Of a DNA stretch of 64,000 bases, positions 52,485 to 61,309 are shown one piece after another; position 1 is the stretch's first letter; each line of letters opens with the position of its first letter. Under the pieces are notes generated by a model. It was not told where the DNA came from, made no database searches, and saw only the letters and a list, made by a program, of their open reading frames with translations. Source of the stretch: Streptomyces sp. MJM8645 (GTDB taxonomy: Bacteria > Actinomycetota > Actinomycetes > Streptomycetales > Streptomycetaceae); NCBI RefSeq assembly GCF_001625365.1, contig NZ_LJJF01000001.1:7241501-7305500 (forward strand). Direction: 5' to 3'. Made by a program: the position numbers and the translations under genes.

Positions 52485-52532
52485 GTGTGGAGGCTATGGT
52501 TCGCCGGCCCGGAGTGGATTTGACTGGTGGAC

Positions 52533-53456
52533 ATGAGGACGGACGCGCAGGGTTCGCAGAACCGGCCGGGTCCGCTGGTTTCGTCGACTTCTTCTCCGAA
52601 TGGGGTGGCTGCTGTGGTTGCCAAGGGTGTTGTGGATCTTCCGGTCGGCGCTGGTGTGGTGCTGGTGGTGGGTGGGACGGGTAAGACCGGTCGGCGGGTG
52701 GCGGAGCGGTTGGCGGGGTTGGGGTACGGGGTGCGGGTGGGGTCGCGGTCGGGGGCGGTGGCGTTCGACTGGCATGACGAGGGGACGTGGGAGGCGGCGC
52801 TGGAGGGGGTGAGTGCGGCGTATCTGACGTACTACCCGGATCTGGCGTTTCCCGGGGCGGTGGAGGCGGTGGGGGCGTTCGCGCGGCTGGCGGCGCGGCG
52901 TGGTGTGGGGCGGCTGGTGCTGCTGTCGGGGCGTGGTGAGGAGGCGGCGGAGGCGGGGGAGAAGGCGGTGATGGAGTCGGGGGCCGCGTGGACGGTGGTG
53001 CGGTGTGCGTGGTTCAACCAGAACTTCAGTGAGAGTTTCTTCCTGGATCCGGTGCTGGCGGGGGAGTTGGCGTTGCCGGTGGGGGGTGCGGTGGAGCCGT
53101 TCGTGGATGCGGAGGACATCGCGGAGGTGGCGGTGGCGGCGTTGACGCGGGCGGGGCATGCGGGGGAGGTGTACGAGTTGACGGGGCCGCGGTTGCTGTC
53201 GTTCGCGGAGGTGGCGGTGGAGTTGTCGCGGGCGACGGGTCGTGGGGTGCGGTTCGAGGCGGTGTCGGAGGCGGCGTACCGGGGGGTGTTGGAGGAGGCG
53301 GGGCTGCCGGGGGACTTCGCGGAGCTGTTCTCGGTGATCCTGGACGGTCGTAACGCCTCGTTGGGGGACGGGGTGCGGCGGGCGTTGGGGCGTGAGCCGC
53401 GGGACTTCGCCGACTTCGCCCGCGAGGCCGCCGCGTCCGGGGTCTGGGACGTGTGA
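52533..53456 (+). CDS. NmrA-like NAD(P)-binding reductase
   Basis: A 307-residue protein. After a 40-residue Ser/Gly-rich tail comes a Rossmann motif, VLVVGGTGKTGRRVAERLAG, with Arg after the second strand (VRVGSRSG) suggesting NADPH. RLVLLSGRGEE and WTVVRCAWFNQNF match the NmrA/QOR2-like branch of atypical SDRs without a YxxxK pair. Codons end in G far more often than in neighbours, where C dominates. This hints at transfer or a different strand history. Start: ATG after GGTGG; a GTG lies two codons earlier. Confidence 0.82.
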   Translation: MRTDAQGSQNRPGPLVSSTSSPNGVAAVVAKGVVDLPVGAGVVLVVGGTGKTGRRVAERLAGLGYGVRVGSRSGAVAFDWHDEGTWEAALEGVSAAYLTYYPDLAFPGAVEAVGAFARLAARRGVGRLVLLSGRGEEAAEAGEKAVMESGAAWTVVRCAWFNQNFSESFFLDPVLAGELALPVGGAVEPFVDAEDIAEVAVAALTRAGHAGEVYELTGPRLLSFAEVAVELSRATGRGVRFEAVSEAAYRGVLEEAGLPGDFAELFSVILDGRNASLGDGVRRALGREPRDFADFAREAAASGVWDV

Positions 53457-53640
53457 GCCGCCCACCGCGCCGCACAGGACCTAGCAGGCCAGTCAGTTCC
53501 GTTGATCGTCGGTGCCGGGCCTCGCCGGCCTCCTGACCGTCCATCCGGGTCGAACCCGGGAGCGGTACGGAAGCCGGTGCCCGGGCACCGTGGTGGCCCC
53601 CGCGCTGGGCGGGGGCCGGGGAGAAATCGAAGGATTACCG

Positions 53641-54234
53641 ATGCGCTCGAACCAGACCGCGACTCCAGCTTCCTACTCCGCTCCATCCTCCTTCGGCGGC
53701 CTCGCGCCGGGCGCCTCGGCGGCCCCCGCCGCACGGAGCAAGGCCGCCGGGCCCGTCCTGGCGGGCGCCACCATCGCGATGGGCCTGATGGCGGGCCTGT
53801 TCTTCGCCTTCGACGTGTCCGTGATGCCGGGCCTCGCGGCGGGCGACGACCGGACGTACGTGACGGCGATGCAGCACATCAACAAGTCGATCGAGAACGG
53901 GATGTTCGGCCTGGTCTTCGTCGGCGCCTTCGTGGCGACGGGCGTGGCGGCCTGGCTCCAGCACAAGGCCGGGCGACGGCAGGCGGCGCTGTGGGCCGCC
54001 GGGGCGACGGTGCTGTACGTGGTGGCCCTGATGGTCACCATGGGCGTCAACATCCCGCTCAACAACCAGCTGGCGCAGGCCGGTGACCCGTCCCAGATCA
54101 CCGACTTCGCGGGCGTGCGCGCCAAGTTCGAGGGCACCTGGGTGGCCACCAACATGCTCCGCACGCTGCTCTGCACGGGGGGCCTGGCGGCCCTGACCCG
54201 GGCGCTGGTCCTGCACGGCCGCGCCTCGCGCTGA
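53641..54234 (+). CDS. DUF1772/anthrone-oxygenase-like membrane protein
   Basis: A 197-residue protein with an Ala/Ser-rich N-terminal tail and four membrane helices. The conserved pattern GLMAGLFFAFDVSVMPGL, MQHINKSIENGMF, VNIPLNNQL and FEGTWVATNMLRTLLC is that of the DUF1772 family, which includes anthrone oxygenases of aromatic polyketide pathways; most bacterial members have no known role. AAGGA stands before the ATG. A paralogue lies 1 kb downstream on the other strand. Confidence 0.85.
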   Translation: MRSNQTATPASYSAPSSFGGLAPGASAAPAARSKAAGPVLAGATIAMGLMAGLFFAFDVSVMPGLAAGDDRTYVTAMQHINKSIENGMFGLVFVGAFVATGVAAWLQHKAGRRQAALWAAGATVLYVVALMVTMGVNIPLNNQLAQAGDPSQITDFAGVRAKFEGTWVATNMLRTLLCTGGLAALTRALVLHGRASR

Positions 54235-54451
54235 ACGGCCCGGCCCCGCAACGGGGTTGCCGCCCCTGGTGGATCCCCGCCGGGGGCGGTCGCCGTGCCC
54301 GGTGCCGTGCCCGGCCAGTTCCCGCCGCTCGCCGCTGGTCAACCCGCCGAGCAGCTGGCCGAATTCACCCCCGGCCGGTCGCGGCGGCGGCGCCCTTCGG
54401 CGCAGACTGGTCGGTACAGGGCGGTTCCGGCACCAGGGGCAGGGGGCAGGC

Positions 54452-55156
54452 ATGGCCGTACATTCCGGCAGGCGCAGGGTGGTTGGGCGGATTCGGACCG
54501 CGATCGGCGCACTCGCCGTCGCCCTGGTGGCGGGAGCGGCGGTCGCGGTGCCGGCCGCACCCGCCGAGGCGGCGGGCGCCAAGGCCGACCAGGGCGGGAA
54601 GGTCGTCTACCTCACCTTCGACGACGGCCCCAGCCCCACCTACACGCCGAGGATCCTCGGGATCCTCGCCCGCTACGGTGTGCGCGCGACGTTCTTCGAG
54701 ATCGGGCAGAACGTCGCCGCCCATCCGGCGCTCACCGGGCAGGTCGCCCGGGCGGGCCACAGCGTGCAGAACCACTCCTGGTCGCACCCTGACCTGCGCC
54801 GGCTCTCGGCCTCCGCCGTCAACGCCCAGGTGGCGAACACGGACAAGGCGATCCGCGCCCAGACCGGCCGCACCCCGAGCTGCCTGCGCCCGCCCTACGG
54901 TGCGGTCAACGGCGCGGTGCGTTCGCGCGCGGCGGCGCTCGGCAAGCAGGTCGTGCTGTGGTCGGTGGACCCGACCGACTGGTCCCGGCCGGGAACGGCG
55001 GCCATCCAGTCCCGGGTGCTGAAGAACGTCCGCCCGGGCTCGGTGATCCTGCTGCACGACGGCGGCGGAGACCGCGGCCAGACGGCCGCCGCACTTCCGA
55101 CGATCCTCTCCACCCTCAAGGCGCGCGGGTACACCTTCGGGACCCTCTGCAGCTAG
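54452..55156 (+). CDS. secreted polysaccharide deacetylase (CE4)
   Basis: A 234-residue protein with a signal peptide (MAVHSGRRRVVGRIRTAIGA, hydrophobic core, cleavage near AEAAG). The NodB domain has all five CE4 motifs: TFDDGP with catalytic and metal Asp, HSWSHPDL with the two metal His, RPPYGA, W-S-V-D-P-T-D, and LLHDGGGDR. It removes N-acetyl groups from chitin oligomers or peptidoglycan outside the cell. It is flanked by two DUF1772 genes, and a long bidirectional terminator follows it. Confidence 0.93.
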   Translation: MAVHSGRRRVVGRIRTAIGALAVALVAGAAVAVPAAPAEAAGAKADQGGKVVYLTFDDGPSPTYTPRILGILARYGVRATFFEIGQNVAAHPALTGQVARAGHSVQNHSWSHPDLRRLSASAVNAQVANTDKAIRAQTGRTPSCLRPPYGAVNGAVRSRAAALGKQVVLWSVDPTDWSRPGTAAIQSRVLKNVRPGSVILLHDGGGDRGQTAAALPTILSTLKARGYTFGTLCS

Positions 55157-55193
55157 GTCCGGCCCTAGGGCAAGATCCGCCGGACAGGCAGAG

Positions 55194-55254
55194 CCCCCGG
55201 ATACGCCTTCGAACTCCCACGAAGCAAGCGGGAGTTCGAAGGCGTATCCGGGGG
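55194..55254. terminator. bidirectional terminator, 25-bp perfect stem
   Basis: Two perfectly complementary 25-base arms (55194-55218 and 55230-55254) with an 11-nt loop lie between the convergent deacetylase and DUF1772 genes. The core TTCGAAC/GTTCGAA and the C5/G5 ends are exact. Confidence 0.9.
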
Positions 55255-55271
55255 TCCGACCGGGCGCGGGG

Positions 55272-55766
55272 TCAGGCCTGGCCGTGCAGGATCAGCGCCC
55301 AGGCGAGGCAGGCGACGGCGGCGGTGCAGAGCAGGGCGCGCAGCACGTTGAAGCGGACCCAGCGGGCTTCGAAGCGCCCCCGGACGGCGGCCGGGTCGGT
55401 GATGCGCCGGGGCTCGCCGCCGGCGGCGAGTTCGTCGTTGAGCGGGATGTTGACGGAGCGGGTGACGCCGATCGCGGCGATGTAGAGCACCAGGGCGGCC
55501 ACGGTGGCGGGTAGCGCGTGGTGGCCGTCGGAGGGCAGGTGGAGGGCGACGGCGGCGCCGGTGGTGAGGAGCGCGCCGACGAAGCCGAGGACGAACCAGC
55601 CGTTCAGGATGGCCACGTTGATGCGCTGCATGACCTCGATGAAGGTGCGGTCCTCGACCCGCGCGAGCGCGGGCATGACCGAGCACGCGAAGGCGTAGAA
55701 CAACCCGGCGGTCAGTCCACAGGTGACGGTGGCCGCCACCAGTGCGAGTGTGCGTGCCAGTTCCAT
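55272..55766 (-). CDS. DUF1772/anthrone-oxygenase-like membrane protein
   Basis: A 164-residue, four-helix membrane protein closely resembling the gene at 53641: AGLFYAFACSVMPALARVED, MQRINVAILNGWFVLGFVGA, VNIPLNDEL and FEARWVRFNVLRALLC. It lacks the N-terminal tail of its paralogue. It is divergent from an AraC-type regulator with about 150 bases between, so that regulator probably controls it. Substrate unknown. Confidence 0.85.
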   Translation of the reverse strand: MELARTLALVAATVTCGLTAGLFYAFACSVMPALARVEDRTFIEVMQRINVAILNGWFVLGFVGALLTTGAAVALHLPSDGHHALPATVAALVLYIAAIGVTRSVNIPLNDELAAGGEPRRITDPAAVRGRFEARWVRFNVLRALLCTAAVACLAWALILHGQA

Positions 55767-55872
55767 CTTCGTAGCCCCTCACTGTCTCTGCGTATCGGTT
55801 CGTCCCCCGTGCGCCGATCATCCGGCATCCGGGCCGCCCGGGCCACCTCGATCACTCAAGACCCTCTCAAAT

Positions 55873-55908
55873 GACGAACCGTCAAATGATGTCTTGCCGT
55901 CTACACTT
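55873..55908 (+). promoter_or_regulatory. promoter/operator of AraC-type gene
   Basis: TGACG-AAC-CGTCA (55873-55885) is a perfect dyad placed where a -35 would be. TACACT (55903-55908) is a good -10 whose start point falls on the ATG, so the message would be leaderless. Confidence 0.5.
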
Positions 55909-55914
55909 GGGGCC

Positions 55915-56922
55915 ATGGACACTCTGACGGGACTCCTCGACGGCCCCAAGGCCCGCGGTGCGTTCCTGCTGCGCTCGATCCTCACCCCGCCGTGGTCGCT
56001 GCGGATCGAGGACCGGGCCCCGCTGTCGGTGGTGACGATGGTCCGCGGCGAGGCCTGGATCCTGCCCGAGCGCGGTACGCCGTTGCTGCTGCACCCCGGC
56101 GACGTGGCGATCGTCCGCGGCCCGGAGCCGTACACGGTGGCGGACGACCCCGACACCCCCGTGGACGTGATCGTCGGCCCCGGGCAGGTCTGCACGCGCG
56201 GCGGGGTGGACGTCTCCGAGGTGATGTCGCTCGGCGTCCGGACCTGGGGGCAGGGCCGGGAGGGGGACCAGGCGTCCTCGGTGGTCCTGTCCGGCACCTA
56301 CCAGGCCGAGCACGAGATCGGCCAGCGCCTGCTCGGCTGCCTGCCCGGCCTGCTGGTCCGCCCGGCCGGCACCGGCGCCGACGACACCCTGGTGCACCTG
56401 CTGGCCGCCGAGATAGGGCGCAACGAGCCCGGTCAGGAGCTGGTCCTGGACCGCATCCTGGACCTGCTGGTCGTCTCCGTGCTGCGCTCCTGGCTCGCCG
56501 CCCCCGACTCCGGCGCCCCGGCCTGGTACCGCGCCCAGCACGACGCCGTCGTCGGGCCGGTGCTGCGGCTGATGCACGACGACCCGGCCACCGCCTGGAC
56601 GGTCGCCGACCTCGCCCAGCGGGTCGGGGTGTCGCGGGCGGGCCTGGCCCGCCGTTTCACCGGCCTGGTCGGCGAACCGCCGATGGCCTATCTGGCGGGC
56701 TGGCGGCTGGCCGTCGCCGCCGACCTGCTGCGCGAACCCGAGTGCACCGTCGCCTTCGCGGCCCGCAAGGTCGGCTACAGCAACGCCTTCGCCCTCTCGG
56801 CGGCCTTCAAGCGCGTCCGCGGTGTCAGTCCGCAGGAGCACCGCCGCCTCGCCGCGACCGGCGCCCCGGCCCAGCAGGCCGGCTTCTCCGGCCCGGCGGA
56901 GACGGTCATCCTGGCGGGCTGA
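55915..56922 (+). CDS. AraC-family transcriptional regulator
   Basis: A 335-residue regulator. The N-terminal half is an AraC-type cupin (MVRGEAWILPERGTPLLLHP, then GDVAIVRGPEPYTV). The C-terminal domain has both helix-turn-helix units: WTVADLAQRVGVSRAGLARRF and VAFAARKVGYSNAFALSAAF. This layout is typical of regulators paired with small redox or efflux genes. It is divergent from a DUF1772 gene, its likely target. Confidence 0.92.
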   Translation: MDTLTGLLDGPKARGAFLLRSILTPPWSLRIEDRAPLSVVTMVRGEAWILPERGTPLLLHPGDVAIVRGPEPYTVADDPDTPVDVIVGPGQVCTRGGVDVSEVMSLGVRTWGQGREGDQASSVVLSGTYQAEHEIGQRLLGCLPGLLVRPAGTGADDTLVHLLAAEIGRNEPGQELVLDRILDLLVVSVLRSWLAAPDSGAPAWYRAQHDAVVGPVLRLMHDDPATAWTVADLAQRVGVSRAGLARRFTGLVGEPPMAYLAGWRLAVAADLLREPECTVAFAARKVGYSNAFALSAAFKRVRGVSPQEHRRLAATGAPAQQAGFSGPAETVILAG

Positions 56923-56996
56923 CGCCGCAGCCGCAGCCGCCGCCGACAGCCAAGGCCTGGGAATCCAAGACCAGGAATCCAAGGCTGCAATCCCAT

Positions 56997-57017
56997 TTGC
57001 CTAAACTCATTAGGTAA
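56997..57017. promoter_or_regulatory. operator-like inverted repeat before SGNH gene
   Basis: TTGCCTAA and TTAGGTAA are arms of a near-perfect dyad (7 of 8) around ACTCA. It lies in the only AT-rich patch of this gap, with CATACT and GGATATAG close by as possible -10 elements. The arms point opposite to the DmdR/IdeR iron box, so iron control is not implied. Confidence 0.5.
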
Positions 57018-57093
57018 TCCCATACTGGATATAGCCGGATGGCAGAAGGTGCACGGCACGGGCAGGACCCGCACAGAACGCGATGGAACAGCG

Positions 57094-58254
57094 ATGAACA
57101 CCTCTTTCACCACCCCCGTCACCGAGGCCCTGCTGCACGGCCACCTCGACGTCGAGCACACCGGGCGCGGCCTGCTGCCGCACCGCCTGCCCGCCCGGGC
57201 CCGCCGGCAGCTCCCCGACGAACAGCTCGCGATCGCCGAGTCCCAGCCCAGCGGCGTCCGGCTGGCCTTCCGCACCCGCGCCACCGCGATCGACCTGCAC
57301 ACCGTCCCGACCAAGCGGGCCTACGTGGGCGTGCCCACCCCGCCCGACGGGGTGTACGACCTCCTCGTCGACGGGCGGCTGACGGCGCAGACCACGGTGT
57401 CCGGCGGCAACCTGCGCACCATCGACCTGGCCACCGGCCGCGTCGAGCTGACCCAGGGCCCGCCCGCCACCGCCCGGTTCACCGGTCTGCCCGCACGGGA
57501 CAAGACCGTCGAGATCTGGCTCCCGCACACCGAGACCACCGAACTCCTCGCCCTCGACACCGACGCCCCCGTCACCCCGGCCCCGGACGGCACCCGCCGG
57601 CGCTGGCTGCACCACGGCAGCTCGATCAGCCACGGCTCCAATGCCACCCACCCGACCGGCACCTGGCCCGCCCTGACGGCGGCCGCGACCGGTGTCGACC
57701 TGGTCAACCTGGGCTTCGGCGGCAGCGCCCTGCTCGACCCGTTCACCGCCCGCGCCATCCGCGACACCCCCGCCGACCTGATCAGCCTGAAGATCGGCAT
57801 CAACCTCGTCAACGCCGACGCGATGCGCCTGCGCGCCTTCGTCCCGGCGGTGCACGGCTTCCTCGACACCGTCCGCGAAGGACACCCGGCCACACCGCTG
57901 CTCGTCGTCTCCTCGATCCTCTGCCCGATCCAGGAGGACACCCCGGGGCCCCTCGCCGCCGACTTCAGCACCGGGGCACTGCGCTTCCGGGCCACCGGCG
58001 ACCCGGCCGAGACCGCGGCGGGCCGCCTCACCCTCACCGTCATCCGGACCGAACTCGCCCGCATCGTCGCCGCCCGCGTCGCCGACGGCGACCTCAACCT
58101 GCACTACCTGGACGGCCGTTCGCTCTACGGCCAGACCGACCACGACGACCACCCGCTCCCCGACGACCTGCACCCGGACCAGGCCGGCCACCACCGCATC
58201 GCCGAGCACTTCACCCGCCTCGCCTTCGGAGACACCGGCCCGTTCGCGGACTGA
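57094..58254 (+). CDS. SGNH/GDSL-type hydrolase with N-terminal beta domain
   Basis: A 386-residue protein without a signal peptide. Residues 1-160 look like the beta-sandwich of two-domain SGNH esterases (CE2-like). The hydrolase part has HHGSSISHGSNA (nucleophile Ser in GSSIS), LGFGGSALLDP (block II Gly), LKIGINLVN for the block III Asn and DDLHPDQAGHH with the catalytic Asp and His. It should cleave acetyl or short acyl esters, perhaps on sugars; the lack of a signal suggests cytoplasmic action. A dyad operator lies upstream. Confidence 0.87.
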   Translation: MNTSFTTPVTEALLHGHLDVEHTGRGLLPHRLPARARRQLPDEQLAIAESQPSGVRLAFRTRATAIDLHTVPTKRAYVGVPTPPDGVYDLLVDGRLTAQTTVSGGNLRTIDLATGRVELTQGPPATARFTGLPARDKTVEIWLPHTETTELLALDTDAPVTPAPDGTRRRWLHHGSSISHGSNATHPTGTWPALTAAATGVDLVNLGFGGSALLDPFTARAIRDTPADLISLKIGINLVNADAMRLRAFVPAVHGFLDTVREGHPATPLLVVSSILCPIQEDTPGPLAADFSTGALRFRATGDPAETAAGRLTLTVIRTELARIVAARVADGDLNLHYLDGRSLYGQTDHDDHPLPDDLHPDQAGHHRIAEHFTRLAFGDTGPFAD

Positions 58255-58324
58255 CCCGCCCGCCGCCGCCCTCGTGCGCGACAATGATGCGATCAAGGGT
58301 CAATGGCCAAGGGGGAGAAGGTCG

Positions 58325-58957
58325 ATGAAGCGCGCGAGGACCGTGATGGCCACAGGCCTGGCCGCGGCCGGGGCAGCCGTGGCACTGGCCGGTTGCGGAT
58401 CGGTGAGCGCACCGGGCAGCGCGACCGGCGGCACACCGGTCGGCAGCGCCCCCAACACCGCGACCACCCCGGCCCGAGAACCCGGTCAGGCCGGGGCCGA
58501 GGCCCTGGCCCGCCACGACCGGCTCTTCCCCCAGGTCGCGGCGAAATGCGCGGGCGTCGCCGCCACACCGCCGTCCGCCCCGGCCGCCGCCCCCACGGGC
58601 GACGGCGGTACCTGGGCCGACAAGTACGCGGAGAACCACGCCTACAAACAGACCGTCAGGCTCCTCGCCGACGCCCAATGCCGCGGCGCGGCCCACGCGG
58701 CACGGATCGCGGACGCCCTGCGGCCCGCCGGTGCGTCGGCCGTCCTCGACGAAGCCGGCCTCCGCGCGGCCCTCCAACGCCTCGGCTACCCGGCCGAGCT
58801 GGTCAACGTCCGCACCTCCGCCGGCGCCCCCGGCTTCGACCTCGAAATCCCCGAAGCCGTCCTCTGCGTCAGCGGCCTGCTGACCGCCCGGCCCGACATC
58901 CACCCGCACGGCATGTACCTGGACGGCGGCTGCACCGAGCCCAAGGGCGGCCACTGA
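58325..58957 (+). CDS. lipoprotein, 210 aa
   Basis: The ATG follows GGGGGAGAAGG. The signal peptide MKRARTVMATGLAAAGAAVA ends in lipobox LAGC, so Cys24 is lipidated. The mature protein begins with a Ser/Gly/Thr-rich stretch, then a helical region with DKYAENHAYKQTVRLLADAQC, and a C-terminal part holding two Cys (AVLCVSG, GGCTEPK). No family is recognised. It is an exported, membrane-anchored protein of unknown function. Confidence 0.78.
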   Translation: MKRARTVMATGLAAAGAAVALAGCGSVSAPGSATGGTPVGSAPNTATTPAREPGQAGAEALARHDRLFPQVAAKCAGVAATPPSAPAAAPTGDGGTWADKYAENHAYKQTVRLLADAQCRGAAHAARIADALRPAGASAVLDEAGLRAALQRLGYPAELVNVRTSAGAPGFDLEIPEAVLCVSGLLTARPDIHPHGMYLDGGCTEPKGGH

Positions 58958-59098
58958 CCCTGTGGGCGTGTTCCACGGAGGTGGCCGACGGGGGACGTTC
59001 CCCGGGCGTTCACCGTGCGGAGGCCGGCCGTCCGGTCAGCGGTCCGCGTCGTGCCCCTAGCGTCGCGATCACCGTGTACGGCCCGAGGAGCTGCCCCG

Positions 59099-61081
59099 AT
59101 GAACCACCATCAGAACGACCTTCCCCACGATGACCACGGGTCGAGCTGCCCGCGGACCGTCGGGTTCGACTCCGACGCGCCGGCGGCGGCCGGACGCCGC
59201 GCCTTCCTGCGCGCGACGGGGCTGGTCGGCGCCGGGCTGGCGGTCCTCGGGGCGGGCTCCACAACGACGGCGACGGCGGCAGCGGCGGACGGGCCCACCG
59301 ACGCGACGGCCGACGCCTTCGGCGCGCCCGCCGCCGCGGACGACGGCCGGGGCGCCTGGGATCCGGACCCGGACGGCCCCCGCTTCTCCCTGGCGGTGAT
59401 GCCCGACACCCAGTACCTCTTCGACGACGACCGGATCCACCCCGCCCCGCTGGAGGCCTCGCTGCGCCACGTGCTGGACGGCAGCGACGAGAACTTCGTC
59501 TTCCTCGCGCACCTGGGCGACGTCACCCAGAACGGCAAGGCCGAGGAGTTCGCCGCCGCGGGCAAGGCCTTCACCCTCCTCGACCGCCACGGCGCGGCCT
59601 ACAGCGTCCTGGCCGGCAACCACGACGTCGGATCGGGCGGCGACGACCAGCGGGGCCGGACGGCGTACCTGGACACCTTCAACCCGGCCCGGTTCGCCCG
59701 CTCTGCGACTTTCAAGGGCGCGAGCCCGGACGGCTACAACACCTACCACCTGTTCCGGGGAGCCGGCCGGGACTGGATGGTGCTCTCGCTGGACTGGCGG
59801 CTGTCCGACCGCGGCTTCGCCTGGGCGAACTCGGTGATCGCCCAGCACCCGACCGTGCCGGTCATCCTCACCACCCACGACCTCGCCTACGCCGACGACG
59901 GCGGCGCCGCCCAGCTGTCCGACCACGGGCACGCCCTCTGGGACAGGCTGATCAGCGGCAACGACCAGATCTTCCTCACCCTGAACGGCCACTACTGGCC
60001 GCCCGGCAGCACCACGCTGACCAACAAGGCCGGCCACGACGTCCACGTCCACATCACCAACTACCAGAACCGGTACTACGGCGGCGCGGCGATGATCCGC
60101 GCCTACCGATTCGACCTGGACCGCAACACCATCGACGTGCGGACGTACTCGCCCTGGATCCAGCAGCTGGCGGCCGAGAAGGTCAACCGCCTCGCCAGCG
60201 AGGAGATCGAGCTGACCGGCCCGGTGGACAGCTTCTCGGTGCAGGTGGACTTCGCGCGGCGGTTCGCCGGCTTCGCCCCGGTCCCGGCCCGCCCGGCCCG
60301 CCCCGCGCGGCAGCTGACGATCCCGGGCACGGTCGCCTACTGGCGCTTCGACGGCGGACGGCCGGACGGCAGCGCCGTCGCCGACTCCCAGGTCGTCAAG
60401 GACCTGAGCGGCCACGGCAACGACCTCGTGAAGCAGACCGCCCCGGGCAGCCCGGCCGGGACGCTCACCTGGTCCGCCGAGTCCCACCCCGACCAGCCCG
60501 GCCGCGGCAGCCTCTACTTCGCGGGCCGGGGCAAGCCGGTCCAGGGCGCGTACCTGCAGACCGTCGCCAAGGCCCCGATGAACGCCGACACCTTCCAGCA
60601 GGGCTACACCTTCGAGGCGTTCTTCAAGCTGCCGGCCGACTGGGACGCCGGCCGCAACGCCTGGACGGCGCTGCTCAGCCGCTGGGGCACCAGCGGGGAG
60701 GCGGGGAAGAGCGGCCCCGACACCGACCCGCAGGAGCCGGTCGCCACGCTCAGCCTGTCCGGCGGGCGGGAACTGCAGTGGTGCGTCTACCCGACCAACC
60801 TGAGCGGCCCCGTCACCAACTGGGGCCACGAACTCCCGCTCGGCGCCTGGTGGCACGTCGCGGTCGTCAACAACAAGCGGCTCACCCGGATGTACGTGAA
60901 CGGCTGCGAGGTCGTCCGCAACCCCTCGACACCGTCCGAGGGCCTCAGCACCCTCGGCCACCCCTGGCTGCTCGGCGGCTACGAGTACGGCGGCGCGCTC
61001 AACCAGGTGTTCCACGGCTGGATCGGCGACGTCCGCGTGGTCAACCGCCCCCTGCCGGTCCGGGACTTCATGATCTCCTGA
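59099..61081 (+). CDS. Tat-exported metallophosphoesterase with LamG-like domain
   Basis: A 660-residue protein with a twin-arginine signal (GRRAFLRATGLVGAGLAVLG) near residues 32-52. The calcineurin-like domain (about 95-390) has MPDTQY, HLGDVTQNG, LAGNHDVG, TTHDLAY and NGHYW, all metal and phosphate ligands. A concanavalin/LamG-like domain (about 425-655) follows with VAYWRFDGG..DLSGHGNDL and WWHVAVVNNKRLTRMYVNG. Export of a folded, metal-loaded phosphatase by Tat is expected. It may act on phosphate esters bound to polysaccharide or cell wall. GAGGAG lies seven bases before the ATG. Confidence 0.9.
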   Translation: MNHHQNDLPHDDHGSSCPRTVGFDSDAPAAAGRRAFLRATGLVGAGLAVLGAGSTTTATAAAADGPTDATADAFGAPAAADDGRGAWDPDPDGPRFSLAVMPDTQYLFDDDRIHPAPLEASLRHVLDGSDENFVFLAHLGDVTQNGKAEEFAAAGKAFTLLDRHGAAYSVLAGNHDVGSGGDDQRGRTAYLDTFNPARFARSATFKGASPDGYNTYHLFRGAGRDWMVLSLDWRLSDRGFAWANSVIAQHPTVPVILTTHDLAYADDGGAAQLSDHGHALWDRLISGNDQIFLTLNGHYWPPGSTTLTNKAGHDVHVHITNYQNRYYGGAAMIRAYRFDLDRNTIDVRTYSPWIQQLAAEKVNRLASEEIELTGPVDSFSVQVDFARRFAGFAPVPARPARPARQLTIPGTVAYWRFDGGRPDGSAVADSQVVKDLSGHGNDLVKQTAPGSPAGTLTWSAESHPDQPGRGSLYFAGRGKPVQGAYLQTVAKAPMNADTFQQGYTFEAFFKLPADWDAGRNAWTALLSRWGTSGEAGKSGPDTDPQEPVATLSLSGGRELQWCVYPTNLSGPVTNWGHELPLGAWWHVAVVNNKRLTRMYVNGCEVVRNPSTPSEGLSTLGHPWLLGGYEYGGALNQVFHGWIGDVRVVNRPLPVRDFMIS

Positions 61082-61103
61082 CACCCCGCGCCACCGACGT
61101 CCC

Positions 61104-61137
61104 CGCGCCACCGCGCCCGCCCGGGCACGGTGGCGCG
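61104..61137 (+). terminator. terminator with U-rich tail
   Basis: CGCGCCACCG and CGGTGGCGCG form a perfect 10-bp stem, followed by GCGCTTTTC. It is one of the few hairpins here with a T run and lies just after the phosphoesterase stop. Confidence 0.75.
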
Positions 61138-61309
61138 GCGCTTTTCGGTGGCTCGCCGAGCCCGTCCGACGGCCACCCGGACGGGTGCGCCGGCTTGCGT
61201 CCCTTCGAGCGACCTGTCCGGCTCTCTGGACCGGCGGCCGGACTGAACTGCTGCTATGAATTTTTTGAGCCTATCTGTCCGGCTCCCGTTTTTTTGAGGA
61301 GGCATCCTC

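Larger units (their letters stand above)
52178..52532. other. intergenic region with long palindrome
   Basis: About 355 bases before the NmrA-like gene. It carries the perfect palindrome at 52410-52439 and a 39-codon ORF with an excellent ribosome site (52365-52484) that spans it. The base mix shifts from C-rich to G-rich on the plus strand at about 52310, matching the G-ending codons of the next gene. Confidence 0.5.

Noticed and set aside
53541-53570. A CCGGGTCGAACCCGG stretch resembling a tRNA T-arm
   Set aside because: The loop is one base short of the GTTCGAA consensus, and no acceptor stem, D-arm or anticodon arm can be folded around it.
56997-57017. Iron box (DmdR/IdeR) before the SGNH gene
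   Set aside because: The TTAGG and CCTAA half sites are in the reverse order to the iron-box consensus.
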